Below are positions 1 through 11,000 of a DNA stretch of 64,000 bases, in pieces. The position numbers were made by a program, and so were the translations under genes. The notes beneath the pieces were generated by a model. It searched no databases, had not been told where the DNA came from, and saw only the letters and a program-made list of their open reading frames with translations. The number at the start of each line of letters is the position of its first letter. The stretch's first letter is position 1. Source of the DNA: Liquidambar formosana (taxonomy: Eukaryota; Streptophyta; Magnoliopsida; Saxifragales; Altingiaceae); contig CM077833.1 of assembly GCA_039720395.1 (NCBI GenBank), positions 30,229,478-30,293,477 on the forward strand. Direction: 5' to 3'.

Positions 1-2759
1 CTTCACCAATTAGGCACTTAGTCTTGCTTCTGGAACCCGGATATGTGTGGTTATATTGAATAAACTTGAATTTGGTGAGTCCACAGTTTGTGCGGCTGAA
101 TGTGTTTTTGGCATTCTGTTACACCTCTTGTGGTTAATGGTTATGTATGATGATATTCTCTCTCATACTATGTCATTTATTTTATTTTATTTTTGCATCC
201 TAAGGATGATTTTGGCATGCATCTAGAAAGCCACATCTCACAAAAAATAAAGGAAGCTACTTTCCTTCATTGTAGAAAATTATTGACAACAAACCATGCA
301 TCAGTTAATCTTCTTGTGCTGGAAATACAATTATAGTAGGGTTCTCCAGAAGCCATTGCTTGGATATACTTTTATATTGTATTGAATCAGTCTGAAATGT
401 GTAGTTTGTTTCTTTATCATTTTGTCTTAATTCTATATTCCTGAGATTTCTATCGCTGGCTCTCTTTGGAATAAGGTAATATAGGTGCTTGCTGAACTTG
501 TGGTCTTGTATTTTTTAACCTCTTGCAGTCCCTTTTAGAGTTCTCTATGGTCAAACTCTCTTCCTGTTCAACCGTACCAATGATGTCTATTTCTCCAATG
601 AGCAGAAAGAATATATGAATAAATAAAATAGATGTCTATTTCTCCTGATGCGTTAAAGCCTACTTTATTAATATAATTACCCTTGTCTCTTCCTAAAAGT
701 ACTCCTATTCTCCCATTGTCGTGATGGAGGCTTAATTGTTGTATTTGATGACCCTAATTACCACATGACTCGAATCGCATAACTTTTCATGTCGCAATTA
801 TTTTTGCTAATCTTATTTGCACACTGCCATCCATCCCCTAATATCAGCCTTTTTTTTACAGTGAATTACTGTATCTGCTTTTTTCATCAGTTCGATTTTT
901 ATCTTCTTCGTGTAATTATTGCTCAACTTGATAACTTGCCATGGTGCATTATTAAAGGGTAGTTAATGACTTGCCTTTGCACCCCCATGTATGGTCCAAT
1001 ATAAGGTTGTGACATTTACCTGACTATCAAAGAGGGTCCATTTCTCTGTTTCATTTTCATTTCTCAGACTGCATATGAATTATTAGTCAGTCAAAAAGTG
1101 CAAGCTTGAGTTATAGGTTTACTGAAAAATGATCATGAAATTCAGGGAAGTAAATGGGATTTAAATTACAAAAAGAAAAGAAAAAAAAGAAAAAAGAACT
1201 CATTTCCGAAAGTGGTCCAGTAAAACATTTAACTGCTGGACCACCTGATGTTTAACAATGTGTGCTTTTTTTGGTTTAGACTGCACTGTTCTGGCTATGA
1301 TGCAACTAGTGGTTCGATACTCTATCCAAATTTGCATTTATTGAGATTCCTTACTCAGAAGTGGTACACTTAGGGCGCATTTGGGCAGCTCACATAAAAT
1401 AAATCATGTCATTCTGTTTTACATTGTAGGGATGTTCTTTTTAGTTTATGGCATTTTTCATGGGTCTATGTTTGTCGATAGGAGGCAATCATTTCTGGAA
1501 TTCCATGACATGGGTCTGCTTCATTTTTATTATTGTTTCCAGTGTTGGCTTCTTCATTTTCTGTAATGGCTCCATTCAAGGGTATGGAATTGTGCTGAGA
1601 AGACCAAAATGAAATTGTCTGCATTTTCCATGTGAACAGATAATGTCGAAGGCACGTTCAGAAACTTGTCGGTCATGATCTTGACCAATGGCCGTTCTTT
1701 CCACTTTCCACCATTGAGGGCAAATAATCCATTATCTTTGCTTATTGATGTGTCCGGTGATATTTACTTGGACCACCAGTATTATCAGTCATGGTGGGGG
1801 TCAATTAAAGCCATGGCTTTAAAATAACTAACACCCACCAAGACCATTTACTACTAGCAGTCATTGTCAATTAAAACCATGGTTTTCAAACCAGGCAAGT
1901 CATTCGAACAGGGAAAAATGAGTGGTGATAGATCGATCAGCTGGCCAAACGTGGATGCCGACAGACACTACTAATAAAAATTAGGTAAAATTGAAATCGA
2001 AAAAAGATTGTTTGTAAATTTGGGATTACCAAAAAATTGATAACTTTTATTTGGTAAAATGTGAAAAATTCTTCCATCTTGTAATTACTATAGCTGTGTT
2101 TTTCTTTTTTCTTTTTTTTTTTTTGCAATTTTACTTTAGTTAGTGAAACTCACCCTAAATAATAATAATAATTTGATGTGGGTTGTTTAAACTTTTGGCA
2201 TAACTTGAATTTGGAAAAAGATGGCTTCAACCATAAATTAGGAAAACTAAAAGGAAAAACAAACTGATACAAGGCCTTTATACCCACAAAAAATAAAAAT
2301 AAAAAAGGATCATCAACCCCTAACCTATTTGAAAATTCTAGGACCTAAGTTCATCTAATGTTACCCAAAACTTCAGGAAAATCTTGAACGAAGTCGGAAT
2401 TTTGTGACACAATGGGAGGGTGAAAGTAAAAAATTATGGATTGAAAGTTGTGATTAAATTTTAGAGAATTTAGAGGCCAAAACCAAAATTTAAACCCCTG
2501 CCTTTTGGTACCTACAGCACCAGGCGGCCTGCAAACTCCTCCAGAAAGCGTTAGGACATCCGCGCCATTCTCTCTCCCTTGTTCTTGTGCCCACCCTTCT
2601 CAGGTCCCAATTTGCTTGTTTGGCTTCAACAATGCTATTACTTCATTATGTTTTTACCATTAGTACAGGGTGACGACATAATCTAATACAAGTCCTTGCT
2701 GGATCGGAAGAAAGAAAGAAGTAAATATAGTGGAAATATAATCTATTAATTATCTGAAA
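1..2759. other. Left flank with no gene assigned
   Basis: AT-rich sequence with no ORF that resembles a protein I know. The only coding-like hint is on the plus strand. A good pyrimidine tract and AG end at 1067, followed by thirteen open codons and a TGA at 1107-1109, which could be the last exon of a gene that begins left of the window. I could not find the preceding exon. The rest looks like intergenic or intron sequence: short homopolymer runs, a GGGCGCATTTGGG motif near 1374 of the kind common in plant repeats, and poly-A/T stretches at about 1175-1195 and 2105-2125. Confidence 0.4.
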
Positions 2760-3028
2760 ATCTTTAATAATCGTCAGGAGGATCTCATATGCTAAAATGG
2801 TTCCTCATCCAAGTCTCCATCCTGCTGAAACAAATGCATCTAACATTCATTCATTACATTACATTACATCCCACCTTCTACAAAGTGAAAGCTGAAATGA
2901 AAGCGCTCTAATCTAGTGGCATTCAAGATTCAGTACCCACATCACCTTGCCAGCCTTTCAAGTCGTATCGACTATAAGATCACCAAGGATTTTTCAGAAT
3001 TGATCAAGCGGTAACCAATCCAATGTCT

Positions 3029-3034
3029 TTTATT
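3029..3034 (-). terminator. Candidate poly(A) signal of ARF5
   Basis: The minus strand reads AATAAA here, 62-67 nt past the ARF5 stop codon (3096-3098). This is a canonical plant near-upstream element at a sensible distance. The transcript end would fall roughly at 3000-3015. It rests on motif and position only. Confidence 0.4.
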
Positions 3035-3095
3035 GCCATAATCAAGCAAGGCCATTGAAAATCAGTCGAGGCCACCATCCCAAGCATGGAACATG

Positions 3096-6000
3096 TTATG
3101 ACAAAGGACCATCAAATCCCTGCAATGCGGTGCTGTTGAGAAGCTGCATTCCCTCTTCACTCATCTGCTGAACTTCAGAAGGCGACAGAATTCTGATGCA
3201 GCGGACACAGCCAACAAATTCCCTGCATAAATGTATCAAATCAAAGGCCATCAGAAACCAGGCACTGCACTAATGCAAAGACAAGACAAGCAAATGAACC
3301 ATCAGTCTCAACAAAAAGAATGCTTCCAATAACAATTCTAAAAGTAGCTGAGAAATTGGTAGAGAATAGACCAGGCTGCATTAGAAAGTAGTCAATTTTT
3401 ATATCGGTCAATTCACTACGATGCTGCAACTACAGGAACCAAATCGTGTCAATGCATATGCAAACAAATTAAAAATCAAAAGAAGTACAACTTACTCCCA
3501 AGGATCGTCCCCGACAAGAAGAACATCATTCTCATAATCCACATATACCAGTTTCCACCCTGAACCTCTAGGGTCATTGAGTAGTCCCTTTAGTCCAAAC
3601 ATGCATTCAATAGCAGAGCATAGTTCATCATAGTTCTTAAAACTTGTGACATCAATTGACCTCCCAACTGATCCTGCCTTTTGAACCTGTCAAATGAAGT
3701 ACATCAACATAGGTCAAGGAAAAAAAATGTAGGACCAGAAATCAGAGCTCTATGAAACCAGATAGAAACGCATCTGATGGCACAAAAAGCATGCATGTGG
3801 ATTTTGAAACTCACAAATAGATGTTTTTCAACAAGAACATTGACTAAAGCACAGAATGTCCCAATGGAGTACTCCGAGACAAAACCATATGATAGGGAAA
3901 AAAATTTCTTTGGATGTTTTCAAAACGTAGTAAACACTACACTATAATGAAATGGGGTTTGTGGTAGTATTATGAAAATACCAGTCTATTAAAAACATGT
4001 CTAGCCATTGAACCATGTCAGCTTGATGACTTGATCCATTTCACCCAGTGGATTAGTCTGGGCCAACTTGGCAGCATGAACTGATGTCTTACTTCATATA
4101 AACATTTAAGAGGTGGCCATGGAGACCTAGACCCAACAGTTGAGTTGATTGATTTATTTGCGTTACAACAGGTTGACCAGTTCATACTGGGTATGTGAAC
4201 TGCCCAAATCTAGGCCTCTAGGGGTAACTAACTTGATGTGAAAGTGTTGGGCTTAAAGCACCGTGGGTTCAGCATGTTTGCAATACATCTAAATCATTTT
4301 TTCCCCTCAAACTCTCAAAGTATCCACTGTGAAAGAATCGCAGTTTGTGATGCTATAAATTCATACCTTAGTATAGGTGCGCATTGGTGGAGCTACTTGC
4401 TGCCATGAGCTATTCTGCAGAAGACTGCTCTCATCAAAATCCACATTGCTTGAAGAGGTACCACCTGAGTTGTCTGGGAAGTCTTGCCGAGAGAAAGCCT
4501 GAGAGTCTGCTAAGCTTGCAGAGGTAATCTGAGACTGAACGTCCTGGCTCGAACTGAAGTTGCCTACCAAACAATCTGAAGGATTCTGGAAATTGCCATC
4601 CTTCAATGTACAAAACTCATCCAATATGGTGCTTGAAACAGAAGGATCAACAACAGTACTTCCACCAAAATTAAGACAACTGTATATCCCGCTCTGATTA
4701 TTACTGTCATCTGACAAATCTTTTAAACCACTTGAACTAGATACACAATTAGGGTTGCATGGGTCTTGCTGAGGGAATGGAGTCAGTTGCTCTGATTGGG
4801 ATAAGCCCTTTAAATTATTCAGTTGATCCCACATTTCCTGACCCACTGAAGGTATATGGGGACTTACTGCTTCTGGAAAAACAATTGGACTGTCTTGCAA
4901 TCCAAACATAGACAAAGGCCCAGGTGATCTAAGAACCCCAGCAAGAGATTGGCAAGTAGGAGGGTACAAAATCCATTCATCAGTATCTACGAAAGGAAGT
5001 AAACCATTTAAACTGGTAGAATCCAATTGGGGAGCATCGATTTGGGGTTGGGAGATCGATGATTCCAACTGTGGCTGCATGAGCCATGGATTTGTCTGCA
5101 ATTGCAGTGGATTCTGGTTCTGGTTAAGGAATGTTAGCTGGTTTGCAAGGTTTTGTGAATGCAAATGGCTTGCAGGTAATTTATCCTCATTGCACTGTCC
5201 CGTAGAAGTCAAATGGTTTAGCTGATCTGCTGAAGGCACAGATTCTAGTTTTGACTTTTCAGTATTAGTTCCAGAAGACAGTTTATCTTCAGATTTGGTT
5301 AGAGGTTGCAGTTTTCCAGGTTGAACAGTTTGTGAAGATAAATTTGAGTTTATGGCATCAGGTTGGTCAAGGCAGGGCAGAGAATGATTTTGGTTTTGCA
5401 GCAATGAATTTTCTAAAGGGAGAAGTTGAGGTTTCTGCTTCATCACTGCATGCATAGTCTTCGCCTCTTGTAACGCAGCAGAGTCTTGTAAGGCAGATGA
5501 AAAGGTCCCATGATTGTTAAGAATTTGAGGTTTTAGTAGCATCCTGATTAGTTGTTCTGACATTGGGTTGCATGGGAGATTTCCATTTCCATTATCAGGG
5601 ACCCGGACGTAAGGGTCTTTTAATCAAATTTCCCCATTCAGTTTCTGCTCCTGTACCATAAAAATTGCCAGACCATTAATTTCTTACAAAGCTGCACACT
5701 AGAATACAGATTTAATAAACTTACCCAAAAATCCAGAACTTAATGGTCGTTTAAGACTTGATGTCAGTGATGGAAAAATGAAAAGGCTTTCAGGAGTCTC
5801 AATTTCCCACGAACTAACCCTGTTCTGTTTATCACTGCATCCGGACTCATCCCACTCTACCTGGATATGAAACAGATGTTAAAGTTATATTACCAAGGCA
5901 AATCAATAAATCCCAGGCTATTATTAATTCATAGGATCTCAAAACCAAACGTTTTGAGGATAAATAAAGCAATTTGAATGAATGTAAATCAGAAATAGAC

Positions 6001-9000
6001 TTATTCACCTGAAGATTACGCCACTTGGAACCTGGCCACCTCAGTGGATCTAGGTCACTTATACCAACTATTGTGCCCATATATCTGCAGAAATAATGAG
6101 AATACGTAATCCATGCTGAACACATTCAAGGCCATACGTATCCATATCATAAACATGCACAAACCATTAAAACAATAGCGTCTACTGCACAGGAGTAACC
6201 AATTTTTTTCTTTGTATGTCATTGAGTAACTAAATTTCTAAGAGAAGGTAACACTTAAAAATAAGTTGTAATGATATAAACATTTTAGCCCAAAGCTTTT
6301 AAGATGCCTTCTGAGTAAAAATAAAGATGTAAGTGAATTTGGTCAATCAAAAAGGTACCTGCGCTTCCCCGACTCCTCGGTTTCAAACATCATTCCAAAT
6401 CTCATACCAACTGAGATTTGGGTGCCATACACAGATTTTCGGAATTTGACCAAAGGAATCACAAATTCTGACGGGCAAGCCCTATAAAAGTTGAAATGGC
6501 CATACAAGTTAGAAATAAATCGAGGAGCCCAGATATTCTCAAATAATAAATATAATGAAATTTGCACATATACACACACACGACATATAAAACATGCCTT
6601 GGATTGTAGAAAATGGTGAATGGGCTTCGATTTGCTGCAGCATGAGCTGCTGCTGCAAGGACTCCAATATGCATGCTATCGGCAGACAGAACTGATGATG
6701 GCAAAGTTGTTTGCTGACGATTTGCACGCCTCACACCCACTAATAGCTGTGACTTTTCATCCCTTGTTACAATCAGTGAGTAAATAATAATGAGATAGTT
6801 GGAATTATATACATGTTCTTGTTAGAATACAAAGCATTGCTATAGATTTTAAACAAATCAGGACTTCTCATCACTTCACAAAGAACCAGTTCATCTGTCA
6901 GGTTGTAGAAGGTAAAGAAATAATGCACTCATCCTATGTGACGCATAACAAGGAAAATGACTCAAATATTGGTGTCTGATAGGGATGGGCTTATCAACAG
7001 AGCAACGTAGGATGTCCTTTGTTACATATGTCCCACGACAATATACCAATATGTATATTCAGAGTACTCAGATAGAATTCTAGAGTTACAGGGGAAAGAT
7101 TATGAAGTTTCTTTCATAACAAAGTAAATTTATCTCATGAAAATTTGCAATTTCACAAATAACTAGAAGTAGATTTATGATGATTGATTACTCAAATATT
7201 TACACAACTCGTGGCTTTCTAGGTAGAATTATCATTTTTGAGGCTCTCACACTTTCCATGAAAAAACTGGAAAGCAATAAGAAAAATTATTGAGCAAAAA
7301 GGAACCGAGAACATGGCTAGCAATTACCTGATAAATAGAACAGAATCACCTGCTCTAAGCCTTTTTGCACCAACAAACAAACTCCAACCAGTTGTGAGAA
7401 GGTGCCGCTTCGGTTGCCCTACAGAAAAACAGAAAAATAGGATAAATTAAAGAAACCAAATCAAATGCATCAAAGTAGAATAACATGCGCGGAAGGAGCT
7501 AAACACAACAGATTAAACTGAAGTATCGATGGCTGCAGGCTTGTTAACAGGGGGGAAAAAACATCTACTAGTTATTTAGCCATCAAATAATCATTTCAAC
7601 AAAAAATGAGCAGCCTTAAAATTGTACCATGAAAAATCGAAAACAAAATGCAAAATCAAAAGCATCCTCACCGCGGTATATGTGACGAAATGTCCAAGTG
7701 TTATCATGCAAATCTCGGACAACAAGCTCTTGAGTTGGAGGTTGCATTGAGTAATCCTGAGTTAGATATAAAGCGTGAAGATATCAAGATGTGAAGTGCA
7801 TAGCATCCTTCCATCTGACCACAGCTTACAAGTATATCTCATCCAGCAAGATAAAAGCCTCACCAATTGGGGGAAGAGCTTTTCTGCAGCCCTACGGGGC
7901 ACTGAGAAACCACCATGCGTGCTTGTATCACTTGCAGTCAAAGTTTTGCAGAAGAACTCACTTGGATGTTTGCTGGGCTTTAGACCAAAATCTGGTATCG
8001 GGAAGATATCCTTTTCCTGATCCCGAAACAAAAAATGTGTGCATGGTTACAAATGGTGTCCAATATCAACAATTTGTGCATCCATTTTTTCAGATATCTT
8101 CACTACTCGACTTTACAACATAGACAAAGGTGAAAGAAAAAAAAAATCAGACAGTTTACAGCAACCGAGCTTACAGGGTTCACTGGTTGAAGACTCATTT
8201 GGGCATAAATTTCATCCGTCTCTTTGTCCGCCTATCAAAAATTGTAAAGCAATGGTAAACCAGAGAACATCTTTAAAGAAACATATGAAACGCTGTTGTA
8301 TATGTAATCCTTATGTATGTTCATGTATAGGCCACAGAAGTACATTATCAGCCAAACACATACATGTAGTGTAACATTGTGAACTCGGCACATCAACTGA
8401 GATGGGAGATTTGGGTAGTTAGGGATTTGCGACGTTGCTGATCTTTTAGTTGAAACAGCCACCTGTTACGAAAAAGGGTAATTTAGATCCATAAATCATT
8501 TGATGGGATTTATAGGAATAATTTGACAAAGAAGCCACCATATATTTTACATCAGCAGATCCAGAGAATGGTTTCCGAAATACCATTGCATGCGGCTTCC
8601 CGTTATATTTTTTAAAGATGCCACTTTTGGGGTAAATGCTCTGGATATTATAACCCTTTCATCTCATATCATGAAATATTTGAATTACAACATACTAACT
8701 TTATATCAAAATGACACAAACCTCATCCAACAAAACAGATAAAATCCAACTGCATGATTTCAAGTCCCACAAAAAAAAAAAAAAAAGGCACGTGTCTTAA
8801 TAACCATGGCATCTAGCATAAAGGGTCCCAGCATAAGAAAATGAATATACGAGGTCAGATCTCACACTCTAAAACTGATACCAGATGGCCTTTCGTTGCT
8901 AAGCAAATTTGAAGCATTGGATGTTGAATGTGCAAATCAGATACATGCCAATGAGAAATCCACACAGCAATCTACATGTGAACATTTATCTATGAAATTA

Positions 9001-9762
9001 CATCTTCATATCTCACTCTGCCACTGTAGCTTTTTTTCGCAAATGAGTAGTCTAGTATAAAATAATAGAGACTAGAGAGAAGTAATAACCATAAATCTGC
9101 TATCTATACACTGAAGAAGCATAGTCATTCATCTAATCCTCACGATAAATTTGTATGATCATGTAGCACCTGTGTCCAAGTTAACTAGAATTCTGTTCTG
9201 TAGGAAATTCATTTGCTACAAATTATATCACACATTCAGAAAGCAAAAAAAAGGAAGGAAAAAAAAAATGTGAAAGACTACATATTTCTGAAAGCATTTA
9301 ACAACTAGAAGAAATTAAGGCAAACCTGTTCACTATGTCCTTGAGGGAAGTAACACACAAGGCTTCCCATTTGAGGCAAGGACACAAGCGGGCCGGCGCA
9401 GGCATGCCATAGCTCTGAATTTATCGCCTTTCGGGCCCCTGACATTAACCAGAATCGAAACTTAAATAAGACGTGCAATCCTGAAAACCTAAAATATATC
9501 GGGAAAATTATATATATATATATATATATATGGGCCTATATTTTTCAAGATTCAACCTTAAATAATTTCATGCATTTAAAACCAGAATTTCAACACATAA
9601 AGCAAACCCAGGATTAAAAACCAAAGAAACCGCAGATTTTAGTAAAGCAAACAAACCAGAATGATTCTGCATTTCTTTCAACAACTTCATCTCCTCAAGT
9701 AGAGTTGTTGTAGCCCCACCAACCAACCCCCCTACTTTGATCTTCTCCTCAACAGAACCCAT
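3096..9762 (-). CDS. Auxin response factor 5 (MONOPTEROS); 14 coding exons, one frame break
   Basis: ARF5 is a nuclear transcription factor that binds auxin response elements and activates auxin genes when Aux/IAA repressors are degraded. Coding exons, all with GT-AG borders except one intron: 9762-9657, 9438-9326, 8462-8364, 8231-8175, 8016-7864, 7756-7672, 7418-7328, 6762-6598, 6481-6359, 6084-6009, 5860-5725, 5650-4367, 3686-3496, 3222-3096. They give 934 residues, close to Arabidopsis ARF5 (902). A B3 DNA-binding domain spans about 146-248 ([20 protein letters not shown]). The auxin-response (dimerisation) domain follows at about 270-352 ([19 protein letters not shown]). Then comes a Gln/Ser/Leu-rich activation region to about 825, and a C-terminal PB1 domain at about 831-915 with the acidic VGDDPWEEF motif. 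[13 protein letters not shown] marks the ARF5 clade. The start [10 protein letters not shown] fits the family. Exon 5650-4367 is one base too long: after ...IKRPL the frame reaches a stop four codons later. Confidence 0.93.
5602..5610 (-). other. Single-base frameshift in ARF5 exon 12
   Basis: On the minus strand the upstream frame reads AAA AGA CCC TTA CGT CCG GGT CCC TGA. The downstream frame, which carries the conserved RVPD and then the whole activation region, begins CGG GTC CCT GAT. Four bases lie between TTA and CGG where three are needed. The exon is 1284 bp, but the flanking phases need 1283. An extra C in the TCCGGG run is the simplest reading. It may be a sequencing error in a short homopolymer or a real allele. 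If real, the product stops at about residue 419 with only the DNA-binding half. Confidence 0.8.
6482..6597 (-). other. ARF5 intron with GC-AG borders
   Basis: The exon ends ...AAT CCA AG and is followed by GCATGT. The next exon starts after ...TTTATAG and resumes G GCT TGC CCG, giving the conserved NPRACPSEF. Using the nearest GT (four bases further on) would break the frame, so the donor must be GC. AG|GCATGT resembles the known GC-donor consensus AG|GCAAGT. Confidence 0.75.
9508..9531. repeat. (AT)n microsatellite in ARF5 intron 1
   Basis: About twelve uninterrupted TA units lie inside the first intron, 125 bp upstream of that intron's donor-side exon. A useful length marker; no function is implied. 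Confidence 0.85.
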
Positions 9763-10560
9763 ATTTTTTTTCACTCTACTTTTAACAAGAAAAACCCCAT
9801 GTGTTTCTTTCACTACTTACCCAGAATAACCCATGTATTTCTCGTTTCACTTCAACTAGAAGAACCCCATCTTCACATCAACCAAACCCACCTGATTCCT
9901 TAAAACCCAAAACCCCAATTGCATAAATTCCCCAAATTTAACTCACACATTCTTGAGAGAATGGGAAATTACTACTGACCCATTTCATAGAATCCCATAT
10001 TCTGTAAAGAAACGATCCAAGCTGGGCACAAAAGGCACGCCCCAGAATCCAGAATTATCAAAGGAACAAGACCTGCAAAAAGGTAACTGAAAATCTAAGG
10101 TGGGGACTTTGGCATAACCCATCAGTTTGCATCAAAGCACGCGGACCGAAGCATGAGCTGTCGGGCTATCGAGTGCTTGTTTTTATCTTACTCCACAAAA
10201 GACACGGACCTTTCGATAAAACCCAGCCATCATACCGATTCACCCCACACACCTTCCCCACATCTGTGCCCTCTCTCTCAATCAACAAAACAAAAGCTCC
10301 CTCTTTCTCTATATGCACTTTCTCTCTCTATAAATCTCTGTTTCACTCTGTTTGTGTATTTTTTTTCTCTTCCTTTTTGGTTCAAACTGGAAAGAGTGTG
10401 CATGTCATGAGCTTATCCTGCGCACACACTTTCTGTAAATGGCGATTCCGTAGCAGCTTTAAACTCAGAGAGAAAATAGTAAAGAAATAGAAAAGAAATG
10501 GGAAAAGCAGAGATGAACTATTAGCACACGAAAACGGTACTGTGAGCTCAGATACAGAGA
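9763..10560 (-). promoter_or_regulatory. ARF5 5' leader and proximal promoter
   Basis: This is the DNA directly upstream of the ARF5 start on the minus strand. The leader near the ATG is rich in small upstream ORFs (separate entry). A strong acceptor, TTTTTGCAG, ends at 10071 on the minus strand, and a donor-like GGA|GTAAGA lies near 10191, so a 5'-UTR intron is possible. An auxin-response-type TGTCGG hexamer sits at 10159-10164 (plus strand). Pyrimidine-rich sequence fills 10260-10400. The TSS cannot be placed exactly; an AT repeat at 10565-10586 could serve as a TATA region. Confidence 0.5.
9771..9998 (-). promoter_or_regulatory. Cluster of upstream ORFs in the ARF5 leader
   Basis: On the minus strand, between 9998 and the main ATG at 9762, I read at least these ATG-to-stop frames: 9771-9800 (9 codons), 9817-9834 (5), an ATG directly followed by TGA at 9873-9878, 9856-9924 (22), 9900-9950 (16), and one starting at 9998 (8). 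None runs into the main frame. It is established that Arabidopsis ARF5 and ARF3 mRNAs have uORFs and need re-initiation factors for translation. Control of the same kind here is an inference and assumes this stretch is in the mature mRNA. Confidence 0.6.
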
Positions 10561-10564
10561 GAAA

Positions 10565-10586
10565 ATATATATATATATATATATAT
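10565..10586. repeat. (AT)n microsatellite upstream of ARF5
   Basis: About eleven AT units, followed by T-rich TTTATTTTTA repeats. It lies in the likely ARF5 promoter or distal leader. Confidence 0.8.
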
Positions 10587-10753
10587 CATCATGTTTATTT
10601 TTATTTTTATTTATATTATATAATATACATTTCACGGAGAGAGGGAGCCGTAAGGTCAGGGAAAGAAAGAATGTCAAGGTGGCGCATTTTAGCACGTGAA
10701 TTACGAGGATTTGCAAGTTGCAAGGTCGGCCTTCTTCGTTTTCCTTTGCTATA

Positions 10754-10778
10754 CTCTCTCTCTCTCTCTCTCTCTCTC
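10754..10778. repeat. (CT)n microsatellite, GA-repeat on the ARF5 sense strand
   Basis: About twelve CT units, with a short GAGAGA run at about 10812-10822. GA/CT repeats are frequent in plant promoters and are bound by BPC proteins. Here they sit about 1 kb upstream of the ARF5 start, so a regulatory role is possible but unproven. Confidence 0.7.
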
Positions 10779-10917
10779 CTCACCTCACCTGCTGTTTAAT
10801 CGCAGATATTGGAGAGAGAGAGAGTGGCCTTCTCCTTGCTTTTTTGCGTCCAAAATTTTGACCGTTCGTCACGCGTGCGGTTCACGACAAATTAAATGGG
10901 GAGGCGCACGTTAACTA

Positions 10918-11000
10918 AGGTGACACGTGTCGTCATGCAGTCTCGTGGGTCTCGGCGACGATTTCCTGCGTTTCACACTGTTGGCTCCTACATGTCGGTC
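10918..11000. promoter_or_regulatory. Distal ARF5 promoter motifs: G-box and TGTCGG
   Basis: An ACACGTGT palindrome with the CACGTG G-box core lies at 10924-10929, overlapping TGTCGT (10928-10933). A TGTCGG hexamer, the high-affinity ARF site, lies at 10993-10998. This is about 1.2 kb upstream of the ARF5 start. The motifs are seen directly; their use is inferred. Confidence 0.35.

Noticed and set aside
7762..8374. Plus-strand frames of 81-111 codons
   Set aside because: They are antisense shadows of ARF5 exons and introns.
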